Source: Isoetes taiwanensis
Lineage: Eukaryota; Streptophyta; Lycopodiopsida; Isoetales; Isoetaceae
Assembly (NCBI GenBank): GCA_021234155.1
Contig: JAJEKV010000290.1
Location: forward strand, 62,001-126,000
DNA: 64,000 nt
Direction of reading: 5' to 3'
Part shown: piece by piece, positions 20,741 to 32,870 of the stretch
Layout: the number at the start of each line of letters is the position of its first letter
Position numbering within the stretch: position 1 is the first letter of the stretch
Program-made: the position numbers and the translations under genes
The notes under the pieces: model-generated
The model's input: the letters and a program-made list of their open reading frames with translations, nothing else
Database searches by the model: none
Told to the model about the DNA's origin: nothing

Positions 20741-23358
20741 CTATTTTGACGCTTCTTCGGCCATAGGCACATTGAACAAGGCTTCGTTAGATTCATGCAA
20801 ATTAGAATGCCTCTTCATCTTCAAATGCATAAACCTCCTCATCCTCATCTGATATGCAGACATATTGAAGACTCTTGGTTGCGTCAAAAGCATGCGAGGT
20901 CGATTTGCTCCATATAATAAGCTTCTCAACTTCCTAGTTCTAGCCTCCCATTCTGCATCTGCATTCTTTTGTGCCTCCCTCTCATCCTTTTTTTTCTTCC
21001 TAGATGCCGCAATTAGTTCCCCGTCCTTTCTTTTTCTTTCTTGTTCCACCTTTTTCTGTTCTGCTTTTTGATTCTTAATCTTTTCGGCTTCCTCCTTCCT
21101 AGCTTTATCTTCTTGTACAACCCTAATCCAACCATCGCTCGTGAGATAATGCTTATTCCCTAACTCAGGAAACATCCTGGTCGTTTTCCCTACAAAAATA
21201 CCAAATGAGACAAAGCATGCACAAATATATCTGAGTGTACATGGCCTGAAAATTATTGAATCGAAAGTTGATAAAGAGAGAAAATATACCTCTTGGAGGC
21301 TCATGCACATGGCTTGGACCAGCATCATCAGTTACACTTGCAGCAACATTTAGAATCTCTAACCCTTGAATTCTACAAATAATAAATAATCAACCCCATA
21401 ACAATTTAATAAAACAGCAAAACAATGTAACAAATTGATAGTGATGTACAAAATACAAGCAAAATGCCCCAATCTTCAGCTCAGTTCTTAAAATGGAGTT
21501 GGTACCTATATATACAAAATCCTGTACATCATCGAAGTTAAAGGAATAAGGCATTTGATAAAACCAAATAAAATAAAGAGTTTGATACCCCTAAGAACAT
21601 AAAGAAAGACTATAAAAAACAAGTAAGAAAAGACCACCATTTGTGGTTTTAAGCACTATCCCTTGAGCGCTAAGTTTGCAGGTTTAGCAGATAGCTTTTG
21701 GAAGAAAATATTGTCACTTCAACATATTCCATCTGTAGAATAGAGTTGCTATACCAAAAATACTATTGCACACAGCTAGCTAGTTAACTATCAGAATAAA
21801 AAAACTGAGAAATATAAAAAACTGACCTCGGCACGTGTGCATCATCCAAGTGATCCTCGTGGTCATGTAGTCCCAAAGAACTCTCACCATTTTGATAATC
21901 TTCAAATTCAGAATTCTGAATTGAGGATTAACTGGCCAAAGTAGACTCACCATCTTGTTGAGCTTCAACTGGGGCATCTACGGTAGTTGTCGTTGAATAT
22001 GTAGGAGTAATAAGGCCATCTATGACAGCAGGATTAACTGGCCAGATTCCAGTGGCTTTAAAGCCAGCTTTAATATTCTCAGGCGTTAGACCCGTGGCCA
22101 ATGCATTAGAAATCAGACCTGCAAATAAGAAAGAAGTTAGTGTCATAACCAGACTGGGGCATAAAATCAGCATACACGTACCTGCTAATTGTGCCTTGTT
22201 CGGCTCAAAACCTTCCCTCTTATCGTCCTTGTCATTTATATATGCAGCTCTTTGTCTTCGAAAATACTGTTTAAATGTTCCAAAGACTGCCACATCAAGT
22301 GGCTGCATTTTATGAGAGGTATGGGGAGGCAAAATAACTAGGTGAATCCCCAACGATCTGGCTAAAAGCACCACCTCATCATTTACATGGCTTCCATGGC
22401 CATCTAAAATGATAAGATGATGGTTGCTTTCATTAACCCCTCCAGGCACATTAGCTTTAAAATGTTCCCTCAGCCAAATCATAAACAACTCTGTAGTCAT
22501 CCATGCCTCAGGCTGAACTGACATTCCAGCCCCAATCTCACAATTGACTACATGGTTAGCTCGAAGTCTAATGCCTTTGAAGATATAGTAGCTAGGAATA
22601 GCGGTACCTGAGGCATTGCAGCATGCTAAAACAGTCACCCATTCTCGATTCAGCATCACTATCTCATGGACTGCTCTACTTCCCTTTTTCGCTATCACTC
22701 TCAAACCACTAATCTTCCCCGCTTGAATGCCAGTTTCATCTGCATTCCAAATGTGGCTAGGCTCAAAATTAAAATGGCTATAAACTTCTTCCAATGTTGT
22801 GTAAAAGGACCGAAGTTTTAGAGGATGTATGGCTCGTGCTCTTGCAACATCCAAAGTTTCTGTTGACCTCAATGAAATATCAGGATGTCTTTTTTTGAAC
22901 ATCCACCATTTATCTCCTGGTTTTCCATTCAACCACAAAGTGTTTTTGCCTTCACACATGCTTGCTGCTTTCAATTTGAATTGCTCCAAAGTCACTCCCA
23001 TGCCTGCGGTTACTCTATCTAATGCCCATTTTTTCAGTTCTAATTCCTGTTCCTTAAACATCTAGGATCTTGGCCAGCTTTCTTACTGTAAATGCCCCTC
23101 ATCCAATTACGTAAGCTTGACTCAGATATGTTAAACTGCCTTGCTGCTTCTCGAGTTGTTAAAATTTCCTTGCCATCTAGCATTCAAAGTGCCTCGTGCA
23201 TGCTTTCCATCGACCAGCCTCCCCTCACCCTCTTTCTTGGAGCCAGTTGTTGGGGCACGAGAATTGGATTGTCATTGTGCAAACTCTTCTTCCGTGATTG
23301 GGAAACACTGCCTCTCTTTAACATCATTAGTGTTACGCCTAGATCTTGTGACAGGCAT
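20741..23358 (-). pseudogene. pogo/Tigger-like (Tc1/mariner superfamily) transposase gene
   Basis: Minus strand. The N-terminal part (about 23358-23062) keeps a helix-turn-helix, LTTREAARQFNISESSLRNW, but is broken by a stop and by a frameshift at ~23061. The 377-codon frame (23061-21928) holds the DDE_1 catalytic core: WNADETGI, LIILDGHGSHV and LPPHTSHKMQPLDVAVFGTF supply three Asp residues. A 63-nt intron (22181-22119, GTACGT..TTGCAG) is in frame and explains an odd hydrophobic insert after NKAQLA. A last exon begins at ~21188 after TTTTTGTAG and ends at 20741; it holds a long Lys/Glu/Arg-rich coiled-coil tail (RKEEAEKIKNQKAEQKK) usual for this family. The enzyme would cut and paste its element in the nucleus. 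No terminal repeats were found, so this may be an isolated remnant. Confidence 0.9.
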
Positions 23359-25526
23359 GATCTAGGACTGGTCTGCCAAGAATAAGAACATTAATTGTTA
23401 GCCATTCAATATGTATTGCAGGAATATTTAGCATAAAACCAAGTAGAAACCAAAAAACATGAAGTGTGAGTGCAGATGAGAAATGGAAAAATGTAGCGAG
23501 TTCCCAGACATGTCCAAACCATGCTTAATTTTGACCCGTCCTTCTAACCATGCTTTGACACATGTCTGTGGGAATAAGTTTTGATATTCCTATGCAGTTA
23601 TCTCGAGACATCTCTGTCCTAGTTGTGGTGGCCATCCACTCTCCATATGCAATTTTCTAGCATAGATGATCCTTACTAGGACTCTGAAATGGAAGATTAA
23701 AATTTGGATTCTACCTCTCTTGCTTCAGTCAAAATCTGTCAAATGTGCCCCCAATCTGGCATCCTAATCTACTCTTTGCCAATCCAATATGATCTAATAC
23801 TTTGTTGAATTTAACTTGGCAAAACTGCGAAACAGTGGTGTAATTTTGTCGATGTTGGGCCCTCATACAGTTCTTTTGGGCAGTTTGTTTGCTATTTCTT
23901 TCAGGTTGTTTGAATACAGGAGATTCCTTTGGCTTCCAAGCATAAACAAACGATTTTACTACTTTGAAACAAAGAAGTCCTTCATATCCAATCCTAGTGC
24001 AACAGCACTGACTGTAGGCCTGGTGAGAAATTGGTACCTTCCATATTATCCAAAACGCCCAAACTACTGTTTTCAAATCAATCCTGACAAGAGCTACATG
24101 CTATATATATAAGTGTTTTAACACTCCAAAGTGCTGAAATCAAGAAAAACCCTCCCAAAACGTTATTCTTAAACTTCTGTCCATCTTGTACAGTCATAAG
24201 ATGGCATTATCTTCTATATCATCATCACTCAGGGCCATTGATTTTGCTCTTCTTGATTGCTCCTTACACGAGTTCATCTTATTTCCATACATAGCAACAT
24301 AGCAGTAAGCACCTTTGGGATAGGCCTAGATCTTTTAATAGGGCTCGGTTCCACAAGTGTAAGAATGCTTGTTTCACCATTATAGGTCTAAATATTGAAT
24401 ACAAAGAACATTAAGAAATGGTATGATAAGGACTTGGTCAACCTAAAAAGTGACAAACAGTAATTCTTTCATCTAAATCTCCTTGGTTAAATCATGATAG
24501 ACCCTCCACAAGGCCAAATTTTCGGTTCAGGTTCTTAGGATCCAAATGAAATACTCATCACTAAGCGAACCATAATCCCGCTTTGCTAACATCCAAAGAT
24601 GTCACAGAGACCATGCATGGTCTTCCATAGTATCTTTAAGAATCTAGCCACCATTACTGGACTCTATAAATTCAGAAAGGTCATATAGTGCAGCTAAGAA
24701 CCTTTGAGGTAAAATTCTGAACTGAACAATGGCAACAAGGATTCCTGCAGATACATGCTCAATCAGCCAAACTATTAATGGCTAGTAGCAAAATCTGCCA
24801 TGAGGATTATTAATTTATTGCCGAAAAGAAACTGCACTTCCAAAGCTAGGAGGATGCTACTAGATTATAAATTATATATAATCTGATCTCTTAATCTTCA
24901 GCAAGAGTTCATAAAAGTTTTCTCTAAAGCTAGATAACATGAAGAATAAAAGGCTTCCATGGCTCGCTGAACCTAAGTTTTTAAACCTACTTGCTACTAT
25001 TGAATCAATCCTATCTGTTGTCCAGGTCACAAAAGATCTACTACAGAAGTATGGACTTGAGAGAGTCGTAGCTGTTAGTAATTATTGAGGCTCCAGTGGA
25101 AATTATGGGAACCTAATGAACAAAATCTGTCCAAAGAAATCATTTATTAACAATAACAGAGATAGTGGCGAGTAAACGTGAGATTACCTTCTGAGCTTGA
25201 ATCTTGACAAGAATTGGTTCATGTAAACGAATACAAAGAGATGGATATATTACATTACCATTTTTTTCAACAAAACAAACGATTTGTCAAAGAATGCAGG
25301 CCTCCATCATCCGGCAAGACTCCAGATCATCCAAGTAGCAAATCGAAATGCGCCTATGTGGTGCGAGCCGGCGCCTTATGTGGTCAGTGTCATTTGGAGC
25401 CTTCAACCTCAATCTCATGAAATTTTCAGCGGCATTTTCCACATCCGCGTTTGGGCTTTTTCCACGTCTGCCAATGGTATTTTCCACGGCGTACGTGGGA
25501 CGTGTGGAGCCAATGGCCGCCCTCCT
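23359..25526. other. Gene-free stretch
   Basis: No open frame with a recognisable protein and no clear repeat. The segment at ~25280-25520 is richer in GC, with overlapping short frames on both strands, and looks non-coding. Confidence 0.5.
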
Positions 25527-27000
25527 CTAGATCTTTCTCCTCTCTCTTAGAAAAAATTGTAATCAGGAACTATATGGTCTGGTCTTAGACCGTGGTTATA
25601 GGGCATCTGAAAGCAAAGGAACCAAAGGAAAAGCAAAGATATGAAAGGTTTACTGCCACCATCGCTGCTGAGATTCCAAGTCTATCAAACCGCAAGAAGG
25701 TCATTATTTATGCCTCTGAAACCACTGTTTTTTCAAGATTTTGCATGCCACTTCAAATGTTTGTAGATAAGAGTGAAGAACTCTTTGGGCCAAAAATTGA
25801 GGCTATTGCTTTTCACATAATGGGGATGCGCCTTATCAGGTTGGGATGCATAGAATTTTACCACATCGGTGTTTTAAGCAAAAAATTCTACATTTGTCCG
25901 CCTATTTTTGCTAGTTCATACATTTTTCAATCACTGTAAGTTCAGAAAGGAATTTTTAGGAGGTCTCATTTAGGAGCATTTCTTTAATACAAGTTCCTTC
26001 TACTTATTCCATCTTTAAGATAAGGATGCTATGTATCTACTATTTACATATTGATATCAATGGTATGCGGTGTATAGAGATAACTTTATGCTGGTTGTAG
26101 TAGAAAACAGATTAAAAAAAAAGGAGATATTAGCAAGATAATCTAATGACGAGGGCAAGCTCTTACTTGCAAGGGCAGAACCCTTGGCATAGTCACACCA
26201 AATGATTCGCTCATGTACAGACTGACCTGCAGGAAGGCTCCAATTGAAACTATGAAACATATTAGCCAGAGTTAGTTAGACCATGCAAAGACCCAAATTC
26301 CAACAAGGGCACATTCTTTTGCTGGATCCAAATGGCAACTCCTCGTAATCCTAGCCCCTTATATCCTTATTGCTTCATATAAACCTTTCTGGACTGAATA
26401 TTTCAGGCTCATCCCATGTGTTAGGATCTCTCCCTATTGCCCATATACATTTACTAGTAGTCTGGTCTTCTTTTGGCAACTCCTCATAATCCTCGCCCCT
26501 TATATACTTATTGCTTCATATAAACCTTTCTGGACTGAATATTTCAGGCTCATCTTATGTGTTAGAATCTTTCTCTATTGCCTATACATTTACTAGCAGT
26601 CTGGTCTTCTTTTGAATTGTAAAACACTCTACTTTGCATTCCTCTATAAATTCATGTGGGATGAGCAAAGGAGCTCTGATGGATCTGTCGAAGGTTTTTT
26701 TCACAATTGATTCCAGATAGTGTAAATTAGGAAGATCTAATTCTTCCACCATTCTGTGAGTCCCCACAATAGAACATATCTCATCTTGAGCCTTGTCTAA
26801 AACGCGAAGGGCACGAATAAGCTTTGCTAGAGCCCATTCTATAGTGACTTAACTGGTATCAGTCCCTCAAGCAATATATCCTGTATGCATCGCAAATATT
26901 TTAGCAGCAACATATGGCATCAAAGAAGGAGATATATTGTCATTTACCATAACACAGGGTTTGATCTTGTCATGGCTCAGTCCACCAACTCGTAGAAGCA
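25527..27000. repeat. Segmental duplication A, copy 2
   Basis: Matches 10706-12041 with scattered differences plus a 139-bp tandem duplication at 26336-26612. It begins at the same CTAGATC phrase. The unrecognised + strand frame (25592-25939, 115 codons, with VIIYASETTVFSRFCMPLQM) is better preserved here than in copy 1. Confidence 0.9.
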
Positions 27001-27310
27001 CATCTACCAGATCATGGTTTTGATCAGAGTAAATTTTCTGTAAATGCTTTCAATAACACATTGAAGAAGTGCATCCATTTGCTTATGAGTTCTCCTCATC
27101 CGACACTGGTAGCCTTGAAGATCAAGCCAACTCGAAAGGCAAATAATCTCCAAAGTTGAAAGCACCATCTAGGAATGTAATCTCCCGAGTTAATTCCTTG
27201 AAATAGTATGCTGCAGCTTGGGATTCAAAAACCTTGCCTCCCAATGCTATTTGTGTAATTACCCTTGCAGTCATGGCCTCAGCGGTGGGTTGGGCTGCGA
27301 AGTAGTTTGG
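26143..27310 (-). pseudogene. Cytochrome P450 pseudogene, copy 2 (longer)
   Basis: Same gene as the copy at 11323-12041 but with more of exon 1. The minus strand from ~27310 reads AEAMTARVITQIALGGKVFE, REITFLDGAFNFGDYLPFEL and LLRVGGLSHDKIK, with frame breaks. It carries the same TGA in the I-helix (26867-26869) and the same KKTF change in the ExxR region as copy 1, plus a private TAA directly after it. The 139-bp tandem duplication repeats the PERF region. The C-terminal end reads MSESFGVTMPRVLPLQV before TAG at 26143. Shared lesions show the gene was already dead before the segment duplicated. It is not functional. Confidence 0.9.
26336..26612. repeat. 139-bp tandem duplication inside P450 copy 2
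   Basis: CAACTCCTCRTAATCC through GTCTTCTTTTGG occurs twice in succession (about 26336-26474 and 26475-26612) but once at the matching place in copy 1. It therefore arose after the segmental duplication. Confidence 0.9.
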
Positions 27311-27840
27311 AAGTGATTTTTGGGAAGGATCTTATCTGAAAGCCTTGATATTCATGTACTTACCATGACTATAAGTGTGTTCTGTCCTGTTTCAGCATCT
27401 GAGAAACATGCTCTAAATTCAATTTTTCATCAAAATTTTTTTTATCGTAGGCGACCAAATCTCTTTATTGATTTAAATGGGTATTTTCTGTTCTATTTTA
27501 AGTAAGCAGCAACATATTTTATCATTCGAAATTGGTAATTTTGCCAGCTTCCAAAGTGTGTTTTGTCGACATATTGCTTTATCCTCCTCAGAATAAAGAC
27601 CGGGTTTTGATCTTTACATTAACATGCTTTATAATATTCACTTAGAGTCCCGATCCAGCATTTGCAACATAGGCCTTGCCTGTCTCAGCATTCATTTTCA
27701 TGTTTGCCCAATTGATTCTCTTCGTAGAGCTGTAGATCTTGTTGCTTGGTAGTCTCCCATGCTCTTACAACTTTCACTTCCTTTTAATTATGATTCACTA
27801 TCATTTGTACAGGTAGAAGCATGTGAAAGCATCTTTGAGT
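27311..27840. other. Gene-free stretch before the large TIR element
   Basis: No gene. At 27812-27833 a partial copy of the element terminus (GGTAGAAGCATGTGAAAGCA) lies just outside the true left end, which could be part of the target or a remnant of an earlier insertion. Confidence 0.5.
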
Positions 27841-27844
27841 CCTT

Positions 27845-27865
27845 GGGTAGAAGCATGAAAGGGTG
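27845..27865 (+). repeat. Left terminal inverted repeat
   Basis: GGGTAGAAGCATGAAAGGGT plus one more base (G), the exact complement of 41198-41218. It is preceded by CCTT. Confidence 0.88.
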
Positions 27866-28297
27866 ATTGAATTTTTTTGTATATTGATGTAAAAATTTGA
27901 ACTGGGTTAAAGTGTTTGTAATGTACATTTTGAATTTTACATGGAGTTGCCTATCATTAATAAAGGCGGTTGACGTACAATATTCTCCATAATTATACCA
28001 AATCCTCCCGAAATCTTGTACTAGCTTCTCTATCAATAAAATCTAAATATCTTGCCTGCTTGAAAAAAAAAAAAAACTTTGGCACATTTTGAACTTTCCT
28101 CAATCGATCAAACATGGCTCAGTTCTACCTCAACGAAAACTTGGCCCGAATCGATTATAGTTGCTCCTAAATCGAATGCATTTCAAGAAATAAATGTATC
28201 TTGAAGAAATTGAAATCCCTTTCCTTCAAGCAAGAATACAAATCCCTTCAAGCGATAATACAAATCTGGTTAATAATCTGATTTTTGTGCGGGCACG

Positions 28298-31200
28298 TTG
28301 TATCCCCTTTCTGCAGAATGGATCGATGTCTTAAAGCACCCGTTGAAGAAGAAACTATGGAAGAAGGATTGGACTCTCATGCAAGCACGAGGTCAAGATC
28401 GGGTTGATTTCAATCCTCACGTTGATGAAGTTTTAGGAAAGCAATTTTACAAGTGGCAAAGAAAATCAAAGCGAGAGGGTTTGTAGGGGTGGATACATTG
28501 ACAAAGCCAATTAGAAGAAAGGTGAATATACGTAAATCTCATAATGAATGAGGTATCTAATTTGACTCCAAAGCAGAAAAGTATATTTGCAAGAAGATTA
28601 TTGCGGGACAAAAGATTGCAATTCCTATTTGATCCAGTCATTGGAAGGCCTCAAGAGGCTATCATGAAAAGCAGTCTGGTAAAGAATTTAAAGGATGGCC
28701 TCCAAGGCGTCAAAAATGCAAATAGCAATGACGGACTTTGCTTGCAAAGCATTACGTACACTATCTATGGTGGTTGGAGAGGAAGGAGAATTACGTAAGA
28801 CTTCATCCTAGAAATATGAAACTAGCAAATGGGAGAGAAGGAAAAGAATGTCACTAGGTGGAACAAATCGTGGGCATTAGCGGTCGAAATTCAAGAACAA
28901 ATCTGATAGATCGGGCTATGAAGGATATGGTTGCTTTCGATTTTGGTTAGATAACTCAAAGGTTTCATCAAAAATTAGAGATGTCATGAAGAAGAGGACA
29001 CAACCAATTCAATATATTGATATTACACAATGCATTTGTAATTTAGTTTGTAATTGTATCTTGTTTTTGAATAAAGATGTTTTTTTATTTTGTAACAATG
29101 ATGTAAAGTTTGTAGATTTCTTTACTTTTGGCCAGAATAAAGATGTCTTTTATTTTGTAATGCTTGATGTAAAGTTTGTAAATGATTTCTTTACTTTTTG
29201 AATGTAATGTAGATGCGATCTGCCCTAGTTGTTCTACATGGAAATGTCAAATTATTTCATGGCAACACGTACATGTATATTTGTTTACATGTATATTCGG
29301 ATGTATATTTGTTTTACATGTATATTACGGATGTATTGTAGATGTAGGCAAGAACTAAGAAGAAATTAGTGTGGAGATGTATTAATTGTCAAAAATTATG
29401 TGACTTCATAGTAAATGAAATAAAATTCATGTCGGAGAATGTACATGTATGTGTGTGGGAGTTTAGGGTCTTGAATATGTAAAAGATTTGTATGTAATGT
29501 AATGTAATGAGGTGACTAATTTTATTTCAATTTGTAATTTTACAGTGAATTATTCAATTTTGTGGATCAGTATCGAGAGGAGGATTGGGCTTAGGCAATT
29601 TGAATACTTAAAACCTTCTTGCATTAGAAAGCTAAAGGAAAGAAACACATGTTGCGTGAAACATGAGCAATCGATCCGTCTGTACCTGGCATTTAATTTG
29701 ATGAGGTCAAGACTCCATGAAAATTGTTAAATTGCAATTGTGGTGTGTAAAGATCCGAAGCTCATCTTTGGAATATGTCAAGCCAAGGACAAGACATTTG
29801 ATAATGCTAGCACATTTTGGAGGGCTATGGTATGTGAAAGCAAAGAAAGAAAACGAGTGGCATAAGCTATAATGTATCAAATCGATTGTGGAAATTGTGG
29901 GAAACAATTAATTGAGTTGTGTCCAAGAGAATACAAGGAGCAGATTGATCAAGCGCTTGATTGGCAAGTCTATGGTTACGTTAATGGGCCCTCGAAGAAA
30001 GGAACTTCCGCGAAGACTAAAGCTAATTGACAAGAAAAGCGACTCGATAATATGTTGAATAACATGTTTGATCATATGTCGAAGTTTGTATATCATAACT
30101 TTGTGGCACATTGGCGAGCAAACAATTCAAGGAATCCATGAAGAGTCTTATTGATGATGAGTATTATCGGTTGTTGATTTCTCGAAGAATTATACTTTGA
30201 AGCCATTCAACGAGATTCAAGCACAACATTGGTACAATGAACAAATCAGCATATTGGTCCACATCCACGATGTTCAAGGTAGTGGGTAAAATGAGGAAAT
30301 GTGTGCACTTCTTTATTTCAGATGACAAAACACATGATACTCACTTTGTACAAAAAGCATTCAAGATGCACCTCAATTGGCTGAAAGAAAATGGTCTTTG
30401 GTCATATGAAATACCACTTAGTTTGGTCTCGACGGGTGTGTACCCAATTCAAGTCGAGAAGAGCTTTCTATCATGTAACTAGGTATCATCAAGAGCATAA
30501 GATCGAGAATGCTTTGGAATTTCTTTGGCTCGGGACATGGGAAGGACACACATGGCGGAGAAGGAGCCATAGCCAAACTATGGCTCGAGGCGAAAAAAAG
30601 AAAAAAGGATGGGAAAGTGATAAAAAAATGCAGAAAAATTGGGGGTTTGGGGGTAATCAATATTTGAGAAAGGGGATCGCTCTAGCGCCAAGTACTTCCA
30701 TAAGGCTGCCTACAATAAGATTAAACACTCTCGCCGCCATCATAATGCGGAACTATCTTAAAAGTGCCTTTCCTATGGATGGAGGAAGCTTAACCTTATT
30801 ACGCCCCATGCTATCTATTTTCCCTTCTCCATTAAATTCTATTCCAGGGCTGATTAAGAAATGGATTAGAGCATGGAACTTGGTTAAAGGTATGTTCTCA
30901 TGGAAGGAGGGGCTTTCCATGGATCAATCGATCTTTTGGAACCCTGCCTTACTTACTAACGACTCATCCCTCTGTTTAGCTTGTCATTTTCCAGAACAGG
31001 CAAGACTTTGGAGCTGCAAAGGTCTAAACAATATTAGTGATTTGTATGATGATCAGGGAATCATCCCCTTCAGAAATTCAGTTCTAGCAGGAGAGGATGC
31101 TAATACTGAGATGCTCTATAATAATATTTGTATTGCTCTAAACAGGGGGAGATGGTCTCAAGGCAATCTTAACTGGACTCACAATGGTTCAGAGAGTTTC

Positions 31201-32870
31201 TGTGGTAATCTTTCGACCTATAAGTATTTGATGAGGGATCAAAAGATGACTATTCACATCAAATGGCAGTTAGAGGAAGAAAGGTGCAAAAGAAATCTGA
31301 AATTCTTGTGGTCCAGCCCTATTCCCCCTAAGATTAAATCTTTTATATAAACTTTGGCACAAAGCCTTAGCAACCAATGCTAAAAGACACATTGTTGCAC
31401 ATGGCCAGATGGATCCGGGCCCTAGATGTCCGGGACACAAAGAAGATGAGGAACATCTGTTTTAGATCTTGCATCCTAAAGGAATGGATACCGAGCTTGC
31501 CTCCACTATCTTCGGGTTATGACACCCGAACTCCATGGCTTAAGTAGACTTCTTCATTCCAAATTACCCTGTGGACTGGAGACTCTACATCCTTTTGTGG
31601 AGGATTTGGAAAGGCGTAAAACACTTTCATTTTTAAGCGTGACATTACTCACCCGAGGCGGTCATTCTTGCGATTGAATACGACATCAAGTGGATCAATT
31701 TGCTATTCAAAGTTCTTTTGAATTTCCCATGAATCTCACAATATCCTTGTGGTTATTACAGAATTATTTTTTCGTCTTTGGTCGCGCAAACTTAAAATGG
31801 AAGAAGATTGATCCCGGTTAATCAACAATGGCTTATGGTATTCGCCCACCGGATCTTTTCGCAACCGCGAGGAGCCTTGTCTATGTAATTGTTGTGCTTT
31901 CCGAGCTATGATGCAAGAAGAGGCCCTTTTATGTGAGGCAAAAGGACAACAAAGGCCGGTTCAATATGGCTATGGCGAATCTTGCCTTTAGCATTCTGCA
32001 CACTCGATCATGGTTAGGGAGAGGAAGAAAATCGATTAATCGAATCTCAAATCTCACTTTTTAGGTAAGGTGTGTTATATCTCATCGGCGGCTACATATA
32101 TCCACATCCGAGCCTTAAGTATTTTATTATCATACTCTATCTCCTTTTTAGGAGTTTTCTTGGAGTTATACTTCCCCAAAAAAGTACCTTTTGTAACACT
32201 ATAATCTATAATTAATATACATATCGCCTTCAATCAAAAAAAAAAGATAAAAAAAACCTGGATGTGAAGTTCTTGAAGAGAAAATTTCTCGATGTGGAAA
32301 GGGTATTTTGGAAGGTGTCCGACATTGACCGATTCCCAAAGATTTGATGTGCTCGGTGAAAGGGGTGCAATCTCTTCATTGCTTTTATCATCCATAGATC
32401 CAAATGATCCAACAAAGTTAATGTGTAGATCTCTTTCATGTTTTGTAAGGCATGCATCAATTTTGATTGACCCGCTTGTGAGAATGTCGATCATTGTGGG
32501 CAGGTGGGAGTTGAGAAAACTAGAGCCTACAAACAGGGACAATGTTGAAGAAGATGGGTAATGAGGCGAGAGAGGACTTGTGGGCAAATGGCGTGGACAA
32601 TGTGGATGAGACAAAGGGTTGGAGATTATTTTGCATCATTCACATCCCCGGACAATTATGAAAGGGTCCCTTATTATCTCATCCAAGGTACGAAGTGAAA
32701 CATGCCCTCGAAGAAGACACCAAGGATGACTATGGAAATGAATTTTATTGTGGTAATGAAGTTATAGCTGGTAACTACTTTGAATTGATTCACGGTTGCC
32801 ATCAAAAAGCATGAGGGCTTATTCAAGGAAAGAAAGTTCTTATCCATCCCGAGTCATGAATTGGGGTGAG
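28298..32870 (+). pseudogene. DDE-like transposase of an unnamed family, interrupted by a LINE
   Basis: Protein-like segments appear in order on the + strand in shifting frames: SNLTPKQKSIFARRLLRDKR (~28553), LRQFEYLKPSCIRKLKERNT (~29585), CGNCGKQLIELCP (~29890), FVYHNFVAHW (~30088), VVDFSKNYTLKPFNEIQAQH (~30171), FFISDDKTHDTHFVQKAF (~30310), TQFKSRRAFYHVTRYH (~30440) and GSGHGKDTHGGEGAIAK (~30533). After the LINE come RVFWKVSDIDRFP (~32301), VKGVQSLHCFYHP (~32358), RSLSCF (~32430) and DDYGNEFYCGNEVIAGNY (~32728). I recall this motif order from uncharacterised plant and animal proteins. The Asp-bearing blocks suggest an RNase H-fold DDE transposase; that is inference. At least five frame breaks and stops plus the LINE make it non-functional. 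Confidence 0.62.
30629..32245 (+). mobile_element. 5'-truncated LINE insertion
   Basis: The 3' part of a LINE ORF2. About 230 codons to 31350 contain TIRLNTLAAIIMRNYLKSAF and PIPPKIKSFI. In another frame KLWHKALATNAKRHIVAHGQ follows, then CPGHKEDEEHLF, the zinc-binding zf-RVT region after the reverse transcriptase. The insertion ends in an A-rich tail (~32235-32245). It is flanked by a target duplication GATAAAAAAA (30619-30628 and 32246-32255), typical of target-primed insertion at an A-rich site. It sits inside the transposase gene, between the GHGK block and the FW block, so it arrived later. Confidence 0.85.

Noticed and set aside
30391-31350. A single 319-codon + strand frame as one gene
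   Set aside because: It is a chance fusion: the first ~80 codons are frameshifted transposase and the rest is LINE ORF2 entering by insertion. The join lies at the target duplication.
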